This document shows positions 56,001 through 64,000 of a stretch of DNA of 64,000 nucleotides, piece after piece. Numbering within the stretch: position 1 is the stretch's first letter; every line of letters begins with the position of its first letter. The notes beneath the pieces were generated by a model, which saw nothing but the letters and a program-made list of their open reading frames with translations, made no database searches and was not told the origin of the DNA. Source of the DNA: Patiria pectinifera (taxonomy: Eukaryota > Echinodermata > Asteroidea > Valvatida > Asterinidae); contig CM057147.1 of the NCBI GenBank assembly GCA_029964075.1, positions 11,801,513 to 11,865,512 of the forward strand. Direction: 5' to 3'. Position numbers and translations under genes: made by a program.

Positions 56001-59000
56001 CCATTTATATGTAGCACATAATGTTTGACTGTTACTACCGTAATTGAATAAGTACCCCACATGGTCCCCAGTGTGGGGTTGGTTGGTGGTGGGAACCATT
56101 TACATGTAGCACATAATGTTTGACTGTTACTACCGTAATTGAACAAGTACCCCACATGGTACCCAGTGAGGGGTTGGTTGGTGGTGGGAACCATTTACAT
56201 GTAGCACATAATGTTGGACTGTTACTACCGTAATTGAATATTGGTAACCAGTGTGGGGTTGGTTGGTGGTGGAAACCATTTACATGTAGCACATAATGTT
56301 GGACTGTTACTACCGTTTTTGAACAAGTACCCCACACTTTACAAAGCAGAATTAGAGTAAAAAAGATTGGAATATGTTTTTTGGAAAATGGAAAGCATTT
56401 TTGAAGATCAAACTTGTTTTTAAATGCAATGCATTTAAAATCAGAACTTGTTTCAAAACATCGAATGTATTTTTCCAAACCGGATGAAATTTTACATACC
56501 GAACATCTATACGATTCGAACGCATTTCCTAAAACTGAATGCAATTTAACAGACCTGTAACATCTTTTTACAATTCGAATGCATAATTTCTTAAAACAGA
56601 ATAAAATATTACAGACCTAATATGTTTTTACGATTCAAATGCATTTCTCAAAATCTAATGCAATTTTACAGACCTAACATATTTTTAAAATTCGAATGCA
56701 TTTCCTAGAACCGAATGCAATTTTACAGACCTAACATGTTTTTACAGACCTAACATGTTTTTACGATTCGAATGCAGTTCAAACCTAATGAAAGTTTACA
56801 AACCTACACTCCAATGCAGATAACCCGACATGAAACAGCCGTATATGTTTTGAATTTGAAAAGCGTTTCAATCTTTTTGGCCACATTCAGCCCGAATTTT
56901 ACCGATGATCCGAAGTGCACCCAAACCTGCGTGAACCTGGCCGCGTATTCGGCCCGATCCTCCAGCCCCGTATTCACGTAGTACGGAGGCCAATAAACAA
57001 CACTATAGTTATGACTTTTAAAAACCATTGTTTCTGCAACAAAACCGCCACATTGAGGACTAACATGACTAAAGAGCAGTCAAAATGCCCATGACATAAA
57101 AAAGGGTGTTGCCCTGTCTACACTAGTTTTTTCCCTGTTTTAAAGGGGTATAGGTTTTCCCCCTACAATTTGTTGTTCCTTTTACTCAGTCTTGTGAATT
57201 TCTCATTTCTTTTGTTGGTTTACTGGGATGGGTCCACTAGGTCCCCTCGTAGTTTACTTGTTTTCAATATTTAAATGTTTATATTTTTCATATTTTAATT
57301 TTTGATATGAAATGCCTTGTATTGATATTTTTACATCTTTTTAAGTATGTTTTCCTACAACTGTTTATTATTTTATGTTTAGATTGGCTTATTTTGTAAA
57401 AACTGCAAAGTGCCTTGAGGGTCTTTTAGGCGGATTTTGGCGCTTTATAAATATCCATTATTATTATTATTATTATTACACTTTATTTTGGTTTCAGCTG
57501 TATGAGGTGTTGCACATCAAGTTTTGCAGTTTTTACAAAATAAGCCAATCTAAACATTATAATTATAAACAGTTGTAGGAAAACATACTTAAAAAAAGAT
57601 GTAAAAATATCAATACAAGGCATTTCATTGAAATATGAAAAAATATAAACATTTAAATATTGAAAACAAGTAAACTACGAGGGGACCTAGTGGACCCATC
57701 CCGAGTAAACCAACAAAAGAAATGAGAAATTCACAAGACTGATTAAAAAAAGGAACAACAAATTGTAGGGGGGGGAACCCTATACCCCTTTAAAACAGGA
57801 AAAAAACTAGTGTAGACAGGGCGACACCCTTATTTATGTCATGGGCATTTTGACTGCTCTTTAGTCCTCAATGTGGTGGTTTTGTTGCAGAAACAATAGT
57901 TTTTAAAACTCATAACTATAGTGTTGTTTATTGGCCTCCGTACTACGTGAATACGGGGCTGGAGGATCGGGCCGAATACGCGGCCAGGTTCACGCAGGTT
58001 TGGGTGCACTTCGGATCATCGGTAAAATTCGGGCTGAATGTGGTCAAAAAGATTGAAACGCTTTTCAAATTCAAAACATATATACGGCTGTTTCATGTCG
58101 GGAAATCTGCATTGGAGTGTTAGGTTTGTGACCTTTCATTCGGTTTTCGAACTGCATTCGAATCGTAAAAACATGTTAGGTCTGTAAAAACACGCTAGGT
58201 CTGTAAAAATGCATTCGGTTTTAGGAAATGCATTCGAATCATACAAACACGTTCGGTCTGTAAAATTGCATTCGGTTCTAGGAAATGCATTCGAATTGTA
58301 AAAACATGTTAGGTCTGTTAAATTGCATTTGGTTTTAGGAAATGCATTCGAAAATCATAACGCCATGTCCAGCTGCGAAACACGAAACGAATTCCAGTGT
58401 TGTTATTCCGCGAAGTTATGATGGGCTTGATAAGTCGATGTACGTGATCGGTCCATCGCGCTGCGCTATTGGTGGATTAAAAAGGCAAGTAACGTTCGAG
58501 TTATCCTACACAAGCAACCCATCGCGCAACACAGATCTGCGCGATCATCCAATAGTGCAGATTGGCCAGATCGCGCTCAACATAAACGTGCACACAATCA
58601 TGAGTATAAACTGGTTTCCTACTTCGACTACGTAAAGTGTATATGAGTTTTGTGGGAATCATCGAAATTGCAGTTTCTCACATACTGCATACGTATAAGC
58701 CGGACATGGCTTATACATTGCCTAACGCTATGTATGAATCGAATCCTTGTACACGTCCATGTGGCATAGGAATTAAGTGCTGTTTTTGTGTGCCGGTGGG
58801 GCCAGGGACGGGCGAACTTCCCATGCGGTGCGCCATCAAAAATCATGGTACTCTCGCTATTTTACCCTACTTTATTTTATTTTCCCCTCATGTGTTCAAA
58901 AATCATACTCATATGATTTTCAAAACTTTTAACACTTAAAAATTGTAACAAATACGATAAAATCGTACTAGTTGGCAGGTATGCTACCGTATTTGAACAA

Positions 59001-61925
59001 GTACCCCACATGGTAACCAGTGTGGGAGTGGTTGGTTGTGGGAACCATTAAATGGTGTGCTAAAGGTAAATTTTACCTTTAGCACACAATGCTTGACTGT
59101 TACTACCGTATTTGAACAAAGTACCCCACATGGTAACCAGTGTGGGGTTGGTTGGTTGTGGGAACCATTTACATGTAGCACACAATATTTCACTGTTACT
59201 ACCATATTTGAACAAGTACCCCACATAGTAACCAGTGTATGGTTGGTTGTGGGAACCATTTACATGTAACACACAATATTTGATTCACCGTATTTGAACA
59301 AGTACCCCACATGGTAACCAGTGTGGGGTTGGTTGGTTGTGGGAACCATTTACATGTAGCACACAATGTTTGACTGTTACTACCGTAATTGAACAAGTAC
59401 CCCACATGGTACCCAGTGAGGGGTTGGTTGGTGGTGGGAACCATTCACATGTAACACACAATATTTGATTGTTACTATCATTGAACAAGTACCCCACATA
59501 TGGTAACCTGCAGTGTTGGAGCAAAGGCTTTAACCCTCAAGGCCAAGGCCAAGGCCAAGGCTTTGACCCTCAAGGCCAAGGCCAAGGCCAAGGCTTTGAC
59601 CCTCAAGCCTCGAGGCCAAGGCCAAGGCTTAACCCTCAAGGCCAAGGCCAAGGCCAAGGCCCTGTTTTATGATATGACCACTGATATAGAACTAATTATA
59701 GTCACATGAGTGACACATCATCACGCAAGGGCGTCTCCAGAACACACATTTTTTTGGGGGGGGGCAAAGAAATTTTGGTCCCCCAAAAAAGTGGGTTAAA
59801 AAATTACGGCTTGGGCTTCGGAGCCCGCTTAAGGGCCCCGAAAAATTTTGGATTCGAGATGCTCTGTGGTGCGATTTGAGGCAATTTCTGACCATTTTAA
59901 CCGATGTTTTTTGAGGAAAAGATGGTGGTGTACTCATTGCCTGCCTTTATTACGACGTCACATAAAAACAAAAAATGGTTTCGTTTTTTTTTTGAGGGGG
60001 GGGGGGGGGCATGGCCCCTTTTGGCGCCCCTGGATCCGCCCTTATCATCCGGAATTGCTTGTTACGAAGAACAACATTTCTTTAATTGCAATCAACATGC
60101 TCGCATAGGCCTACACTGTTTTATGACTGCATCTATTAATTATCTATTAAAGTATAAGTTCAGGTCTTCAGTATGGTTTAACTAAACAAAATAATGATTT
60201 ACTTCTATATTGACACACAATTCTCCCAAGTGTAACAAAAGGGGATCCAAGAAACTGATTTGGGAAATTTTTATTTGCTGGCCCAACATGGTCAGAAATA
60301 TCAGCATTATCTAAAACAGATACATGCAAATCTTTAGCACTTATCAGGGAGACATACATGTATACAACCAATCAGATCTATTCCATAGTTATATGCAATT
60401 AAAGTGATCATCTCATTAGCTCCACAAGTGTACAGACTATTTTTGCAGCAAATCTACTACAATGGTAACAAAATGTGATGCTACAAAAGTGGACGTGTGC
60501 CCAACACACAAATCTATAGGGTGCTTCCCTCCTCCATGGTAATACGATTAAAATGGTAACAGCAAAATTTCGAACAGATTTATCTGGAAAATGCAAAAAT
60601 CTATGGGCCTTGAAGAGCCTTGACTCAAATTTGCAAGGCCCTGAACCCTCAAGGCCAAGGCCAAGGCCAAGGCTTTTGCACTCAAGCCTCGAGGCCAAGG
60701 CCAAGGCCCTAAAATCCAGCCTTAAGGCAGCCTTAAGGCCAAGGCCCAGCATCAAGGCACTACATCACTGGTAACCTGTGTACATGTGGGGTTGGTTGGT
60801 TGTGGGAACCCCTTTGCATTCATTGTTAAACAGCCATACATTTCCACAAGTACCCCACGTGGTAATACCAGTGTGGGGTTTTGTGGAGTTGGGTGACTCT
60901 GGAACCAATCAATTGCCAGTCATTGCTTTACAGGCCCAGCACATTTTCAATTGCACATGGCGGTTGTTGTTATCATCTACATGTAGCACCCACTGTTTTT
61001 TACAAGCGTACATGTACAGTACATTTGCACACAAGTACCCCACATGGCAAGCAGTGTGGACTTGGCTGGTGTTGTACTATTTGGCAGTTTGTGCTTCACA
61101 TACCGGGCCATTTTTAACACCCCCACCTCCCAACAGTTACAAGTCTGTTTTAGTTTTCAAAAACAAAACATGTAATACAGTAATTCCCAGGATAGAAGTA
61201 AAAATAAAATAAAACTTACCACATCCTAATTATTCTATTGTGTGAAGTGCTTGGAGTGGTGAAGAAAAATCGAAAACATGAGCCTTCTTCCTTCTCTCTT
61301 TGCCTTCCCTCTTCCTCTGATATGAGGTCGCCATTATATATGCACAGAAATTCCCCCTTATGAATTTGTTCAGTTGCAAACACACCTCTTCCTGTTGACA
61401 TGGCAAAAAGTGAACAATTCTGTAAATATACCATTTGTTCATTGTAGTCACTGAAAATAGAATTGTCCCATTCAAAGCTGTTTAAAATGTGCAACTTGAT
61501 CAGAACTGCGAATACTATCGGACATTGAGTCAACTCAATGTTCTACAGAAAGATCAGCTGAACAAGTACTTTTGAGGTGCAGTATATCCACGACCTAATA
61601 ATGAATCATCTTGGGCTTCTATCTTGGTCAGCAAAGACTGGAATCAGAGATTTCAGGATAAAATCTCAAACACCAAACCAAAATACTAACATATACTTCC
61701 CTAAACCTTATAAAATGAGCTTTCGCTTCAAATTTCTTGCAACAAATAGTATTTTATAGAAAAACCAATGTGCGATATGTCTTACCTTTAGAAACTGTTT
61801 CCTGCACGACAAACTTCTGCAGGTCCCTCCCAGTCCGTTTTGATGTTGTAGCAACATCAATTGGGTTCACTGCACCACTTCGAGCAGATTTGCGAGTTTT
61901 CCTTGGTGATCCACCAGGATGGACT
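46845..61925 (-). CDS. Gene B: SET (KMT5A-like) + 18-aa repeat + zinc fingers + tyrosine-recombinase-like + Myb/SANT-like protein
   Basis: Eight minus-strand exons join with consistent phases, except for frameshifts inside exon S4. Domain order: basic N-terminal tail, SET domain (S2-S3), about 27 tandem 18-residue units and acidic linker (S4), C2H2- and C2HC-like fingers and a helical region (rest of S4), tyrosine-recombinase-like catalytic fold (S5), low-complexity linker (S6-S7), Myb/SANT-like domain and stop (S8). The SET part should methylate a lysine and the other parts bind DNA, but activity is unproven: SET 'NHS' reads NHG and the recombinase box II His is Tyr. I recall related recombinase-like proteins in fish and cnidarian predictions, often labelled KMT5A-like; this needs a search. 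The first exon is not in the model (S1 starts in phase 2 and lacks Met). It may be a domesticated Crypton-type element or a mobile gene. Confidence 0.75.
47386..47532 (-). pseudogene. Duplicate of exon S7 with a broken splice acceptor
   Basis: About 95% identical to S7 with the same length and donor 'gttggt'. Differences include RKKRR to RKKQR and S to C. At the place of the acceptor AG the copy has TG ('gctttg' before the exon), so inclusion by normal splicing is unlikely unless another AG is used. Confidence 0.72.
48063..48209 (-). CDS. Gene B exon S7, basic linker
   Basis: Acceptor 'taatccag', donor 'gttggt', phases 1 to 1. It encodes 'GTSEAAAGSTTHTRKKRRTG' and 'SPEPGPRPTGKSN', a Pro/Ser/Lys-rich linker with a nuclear-localisation-like RKKRR. 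A near-identical copy lies at 47386-47532. Confidence 0.75.
48779..48823 (-). CDS. Gene B micro-exon S6 (45 bp)
   Basis: Acceptor 'cttacag', donor 'gtacat', phases 1 to 1. It encodes the acidic 'DIPVPDMDSDTEEAQ'. Clean splice signals and matching phase on both sides support it. Confidence 0.7.
49448..50010 (-). CDS. Gene B exon S5, tyrosine-recombinase-like domain
   Basis: Acceptor 'tgcatgtag', donor 'gtgagt', phase 2 in and 1 out, fully open. It encodes 'YLTPLERHLMQELDMVYTRG', the beta-strand 'KRGRKVPILIPAETKAAMDQ', 'ENPYFFARPGCNTNLRACD', and box II 'TTKMRKYTATVSQILNLKDS' then 'LADHLGHSINVHRDYYRLSA'. The pattern R..(H/K)..A...LGH(S/D)...Y fits phage-integrase/Crypton recombinases, with Arg, the LGH His and the nucleophile Tyr present and the box II His changed to Tyr. 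It would cut and rejoin DNA if active; loss of activity with retained DNA binding is plausible. Confidence 0.8.
50718..54014 (-). CDS. Gene B exon S4: 18-aa tandem repeats, acidic linker, zinc fingers, helical region; about five frameshifts
   Basis: Acceptor 'gtgtttcag', donor 'gtaagt', phase 0 in and 2 out. It begins with about 23 near-identical units 'ASGDSAADGHMECPAETQ' and four decayed ones, followed by an acidic Ser-rich linker. Next come two finger-like blocks (C-x2-C...H-x4-H ending 'KLVTKISKHLLHAH'; and 'CPDCLGFYRTSDFRKHMKYY' plus Cys). Helical segments follow, 'CLLMNDFAEASTLVKTV' and 'MRLAARLMINLHEITQ', ending at 'RTGETEQLA'. To keep these blocks in one protein, one base must be missing at about 51791-51794 (T run), 51646-51649 (T run), 51446, 51327-51329 (C run) and 51294. 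Without correction, translation stops at 51774. Confidence 0.72.
52770..54010. repeat. 54-bp coding minisatellite within exon S4
   Basis: About 23 copies of a 54-bp unit ('gtcaccagaagcctgagttt', 'cagcagggcattccatgtgg'). The unit is 18 codons, so other frames stay open on both strands too. Single-base variants (gca/gta, gag/atg, gac/gcc) distinguish units. Older units at 52620-52770 are strongly diverged. Confidence 0.92.
54201..54417 (-). CDS. Gene B exon S3, C-terminal half of SET domain
   Basis: Acceptor 'attattcaag', donor 'gtaaac', phase 2 in and 0 out. It encodes 'VDATREPDGEGLILGRLVNH' and 'LCLFALRNISPGQEILYDYG', the KMT5A-type 'VDATRE...GRLxNHS' and 'EELLYDYG' blocks. The catalytic-region Tyr of YDYG is kept; the Ser of the NHS motif is Gly (NHG). 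Confidence 0.87.
54530..56340. repeat. 95-bp satellite, main array
   Basis: The unit contains 'gaacaagtaccccacatggt', 'gggttggttggttgtgggaa' and 'ccatttacatgtagcacaca', repeating every 95 bp (open frames step by exactly 95). The part 'ccccacatggt-accagtgtgggg' can form a hairpin. It lies in the intron that splits the SET domain. A 460-bp element interrupts it at 54743-55203. Confidence 0.92.
54743..55203. mobile_element. 460-bp TIR element inserted in the 95-bp satellite
   Basis: Ends are exact 14-bp inverted repeats, 'gcagaccagtaaat' and 'atttactggtctgc'. Satellite sequence ('ccccacatgg') lies on the left and 'accacatggtcccc' on the right. No transposase frame, so it is non-autonomous. Confidence 0.72.
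56341..58983. mobile_element. Fold-back element with about 0.9 kb arms inside the satellite
   Basis: The left arm (about 56510-57412) and right arm (about 57524-58352) are reverse complements at high identity; for example 56930-57030 pairs with 57895-58000. The loop of about 110 bp holds (ATT)n. Outer arm parts are tandem units of about 58 bp ('cgaatgcatttcctaaaac', 'acagacctaacatgttttta'). Long inverted repeats with repeated outer ends resemble FB/Galileo-type elements. The 58.35-58.98 kb segment has no mirror partner. Confidence 0.75.
58984..59510. repeat. 95-bp satellite, second block
   Basis: Resumes with 'accgtatttgaacaagtacc' after the fold-back element, five to six units, some shortened. 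One unit has 'taaaggtaaattttaccttta', a perfect small palindrome, at 59060-59080. Confidence 0.85.
59511..60770. mobile_element. 1.26 kb hAT-like non-autonomous element
   Basis: Begins 'cagtgttggagcaaaggc' and ends 'gcactacatcactg', with an exact 8-bp target duplication 'gtaacctg' at 59503-59510 and 60771-60778. An 8-bp duplication with CAGTG termini is diagnostic of the hAT superfamily. Near both ends are tandem AAGGCC/CCAAGG units (59525-59665 and 60630-60750). No transposase was seen. Confidence 0.85.
60771..61070. repeat. 95-bp satellite, degraded end
   Basis: 'tggggttggttggttgtggg', 'aagtaccccacgtggtaata' and 'aagtaccccacatggcaagc' mark decayed units before exon S2. Confidence 0.7.
61220..61391 (-). 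CDS. Gene B exon S2, N-terminal half of SET domain
   Basis: Acceptor 'gtcaacag', donor 'gtaagt', phase 1 in and 2 out. It encodes 'GRGVFATEQIHKGEFLCIYN' with the SET GxG cofactor-binding motif, then 'GDLISEEEGRQREKEEG', matching the KMT5A pattern 'GDLI...AKxRE'. Confidence 0.85.
61786..61925 (-). CDS. Gene B exon S1, basic N-terminal tail
   Basis: Acceptor 'aattacag', donor 'gtaaga', phase 2 in and 1 out. It encodes 'VHPGGSPRKTRKSARSGA' and 'TSKRTGRDLQKFVV', a Lys/Arg/Ser-rich tail like those before KMT5A-type SET domains. No Met occurs, so an upstream exon is required. Confidence 0.7.
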
Positions 61926-62884
61926 CTGTAATTTCCAAAGCATTTTAGTTGTTTTAAAATTTCAAAAGTGAAAGGGGGGGGGAGGGGGCATAAATTTTCG
62001 GTGCCCCCACCACACAAAAACTTGGTGTGCGTGTGCAAAAAAAGACGGCGCTGTCAAAGTGAATCCATGCGTGCGTGCTGCAGGCGGGGATCACAAAACG
62101 TCTTTAAACCAAGACTACAGTGCGCGTTGTCAATATCAGTGAAGTCACCATCAGCGATACGTGAATTTCAACCTGTGAACATTGCTCCACATTTTGAGGC
62201 CTCATTTTCTCACTTTTTTGAAAGGTAAGAATTAATACACCGATAGTGTTCGTGTCTTCCTTGATCCTTAGCGCTTTGTGGGGGCAAGCAGCAGTTTTGT
62301 AAGCGGCCGTTTTCCGTGACTTTTTGTGGCGATTAGTGTGGTAGATCATGGGGGGTTCGATGTGCAGACTTTTTGAACAACATCTCGTAGGGCTCTTGCT
62401 TGGACCCTACTAACTATCACCCGACCATGTCCAAATATTAAAAAGGTGATAAGTTGGGTCCAAGTTACGCGGACTACGATATTGTTGATGTATCGGATAG
62501 CATGCAAAATGTCGTTTGAAAAAAATTGACTCCCTTTGGAACATCAGAACTTTCAAAAAAAAAAGGTGTAATTTCACCAAATTTTCAACGTGTTGTAAAG
62601 TTCACATAGGCCCTAACTCGTAGGTGGGTGATTCCATAAATTTGGGGTCCACTTTGGTGTCCCAGTTACATCTGACATAATGTAAGATTTTGTAATTCAG
62701 TACACATGTCTCTAAGCGTGATTGCAGTTGTACAGCATTATGGAGAAACACGTTGCATCGTAGAGTCGTAGCTTTTTCGACAGTGGGATTTTGGACTTCC
62801 TGATCCAGATTTTCCAAAAGGACTGGAAGGCTATGTTGCCAATTACATGACGTGCAGTACATGTAGGTAAATGTACTACCGGTA
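61926..62884. other. Upstream region of gene B exon S1, no exon recognised
   Basis: The missing upstream exon of gene B should be here or farther right. G-runs occur at 61974-61990. A donor-like 'gaaaggtaagaat' lies on the plus strand near 62221. No coding signature was recognised. Confidence 0.45.
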
Positions 62885-62887
62885 CAT

Positions 62888-63905
62888 GTAGGTCTAATAC
62901 TAGTCCGAGTAACTTGGCCGCACAAATCGCCTTTTTTAACATTTGGACAGGTTTGGCGATAGTAGCGTCCAAGCGCAAACTCGCATTGAAATCCCTGTGT
63001 GTGACACGCGTCCACAAAAAAAACAAAAAAAACCTTGATCATTTTCAGCCCCCAAATAGCCGTAAAACGACAAGATATGCAGCCTAAGACATGTAAGATA
63101 TCTGTAGACTTCCCTGATTAAGTGGGTGGTATACTGGTTGACTTACCATCTGGACGGAAAGTTGAATTTGCAGCTATATTCCGACAAGTTATTCTCACCG
63201 TACCACTGCGTCGCGTCGTTCACATAAAATTTATTTGAATTGTCAGCTACATTGTTGTTATGTTATTGTCATGTGACCCCGGGGCTCACGTGACGTGACG
63301 TGCATAATCCCATTTAGGGGGGGGGGGAACAATTTTCTCATGCGATAAAAAGGAGTTTTTGGGCATCCAATCTTAACATCTTGTCTTTTATAGTTGACAA
63401 AAAGGTTGTTACTTCTAAAGATGTTTAGATTGGATGCCCAAAACTCCTTTTTATTGCATGAGAAACTTTTGTCCCCTATTTTAAGAATGGGATTATGCAC
63501 GTCATGTCACGTGAGCCCCGGGATCACATGACAATAACATAACAACAGCTGACAATTCAAATAAATTTTACGTGAACGACGCGACGCAGTGGTACGGTGA
63601 GAATAACTTGTCGGAATATAGCTGCAAGTTCAACTTTCCGTCCAGATGGTAAGTCAACCAGCATACCACCCACTTAATCAGGGAAGTCTACAGATATCTT
63701 ACATGTCTTAGGCTGCATATCTTGTCGTTTTATGGCTATTTTGGGGCTGAAAATGATCAAGGTTTTTTTTGTTTTTTTTGTGGACGCGTGTCACACACAG
63801 GGATTTCAATGCGAGTTTGCGCTTAAGGACTCTACTATCGCCAAACCTGTCCAAATGTTAAAAAAGGCGATGTGTGCGGCCAAGTTACTCGGACTCGTCT
63901 AATAA
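62888..63905. repeat. 1 kb near-perfect palindrome
   Basis: The left arm (about 62888-63378) and right arm (about 63416-63905) are reverse complements with few differences, for example 'gattaagtgggtggtatact' against its partner near 63665. The centre is near 63397. Each arm holds the same short open frame ('WYGENNLSEYSCKFNF') ending in a 'gtaagt' donor, and another ('VDACHTQGFQCEFAL'). The short spacer and high identity imply a recent fold-back element or inverted duplication. Confidence 0.85.
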
Positions 63906-64000
63906 GGGCCTAATTTTGACAAACTTACCTTATGCAATATTTAGAACGATAGACAGCCATATAATTGTACTAAAGCAACGAATGTACCCAGCAGCAAGCC

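Noticed and set aside
55178-56544. Series of similar 84-residue minus frames ('MVPTTNQPLTGYHVGYLF')
   Set aside because: Each is one 95-bp satellite unit in successive frames, spaced exactly 95 bp.
54530-59510. CRISPR-like regular repeats
   Set aside because: Units are contiguous with no unique spacers, in a eukaryotic intron; this is satellite DNA.
63141-63230. First coding exon of gene B ('WYGENNLSEYSCKFNF' with donor gtaagt)
   Set aside because: Joining it to exon S1 in the required phase creates a stop (TG + A), so it cannot be the in-frame upstream exon as it stands.

Overview
This is eukaryotic genomic DNA: genes are split by GT-AG introns, coding exons are short (about 45 to 700 bp, one of 3.3 kb), and most of the window is intron, satellite or transposon. 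The mix of extracellular fibronectin-III-like repeats, DIRS-type retrotransposons, a LINE, a tRNA-derived SINE, many MITEs and (CCCTAA)n telomere-type repeats suggests a marine invertebrate, probably a deuterostome (lancelet, hemichordate or echinoderm type). The sequence alone does not fix the species.

Two genes can be modelled, both on the minus strand. Gene A (1-41499) has at least 25 exons. Every splice phase agrees from exon to exon, giving about 1,676 codons of FN3-like modules with the recurring patterns 'DxESGIxxYxxAxGTxPG', 'YYVTVRAxN' and 'VDxTPPxxGxVYDG'. Both ends of the gene are missing. Gene B (46845-61925) is a composite chromatin/transposase-like gene. It encodes a KMT5A-type SET domain split by a 6.8 kb intron, a long 18-residue tandem repeat, two C2H2/C2HC-like zinc fingers, a degenerate tyrosine-recombinase (Crypton/YR-like) domain and a C-terminal Myb/SANT-like domain that ends at a stop codon. 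Its middle region carries about five one-base frameshifts, so it is either decaying or affected by local consensus errors.

Layout: 1-2723 gene A exons 22-25. 2838-10035 a DIRS-like element with inverted terminal repeats, broken by a nested 3.2 kb LINE. 10.9-18.2 kb exons 15-21. 18.5-26.6 kb a second DIRS-like element carrying a 2.5 kb palindrome, a 1.2 kb TIR element and a TA-flanked MITE. 26.66-41.5 kb exons 1-14. 41.5-46.8 kb intergenic or undetected 5' sequence with 88-bp and 31-bp satellites. 46.8-54.4 kb gene B exons S3-S8. 54.5-61.0 kb the SET-splitting intron, made of a 95-bp satellite invaded by three elements (460 bp TIR, a fold-back of up to 2.6 kb, 1.26 kb hAT-like). 61.2-61.9 kb exons S1-S2. 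62.9-63.9 kb a near-perfect 1 kb palindrome.

The two genes show no obvious functional link. The strongest candidate for an unusual system is gene B, a methyltransferase-like domain fused to a recombinase-like domain and a DNA-binding-like domain.
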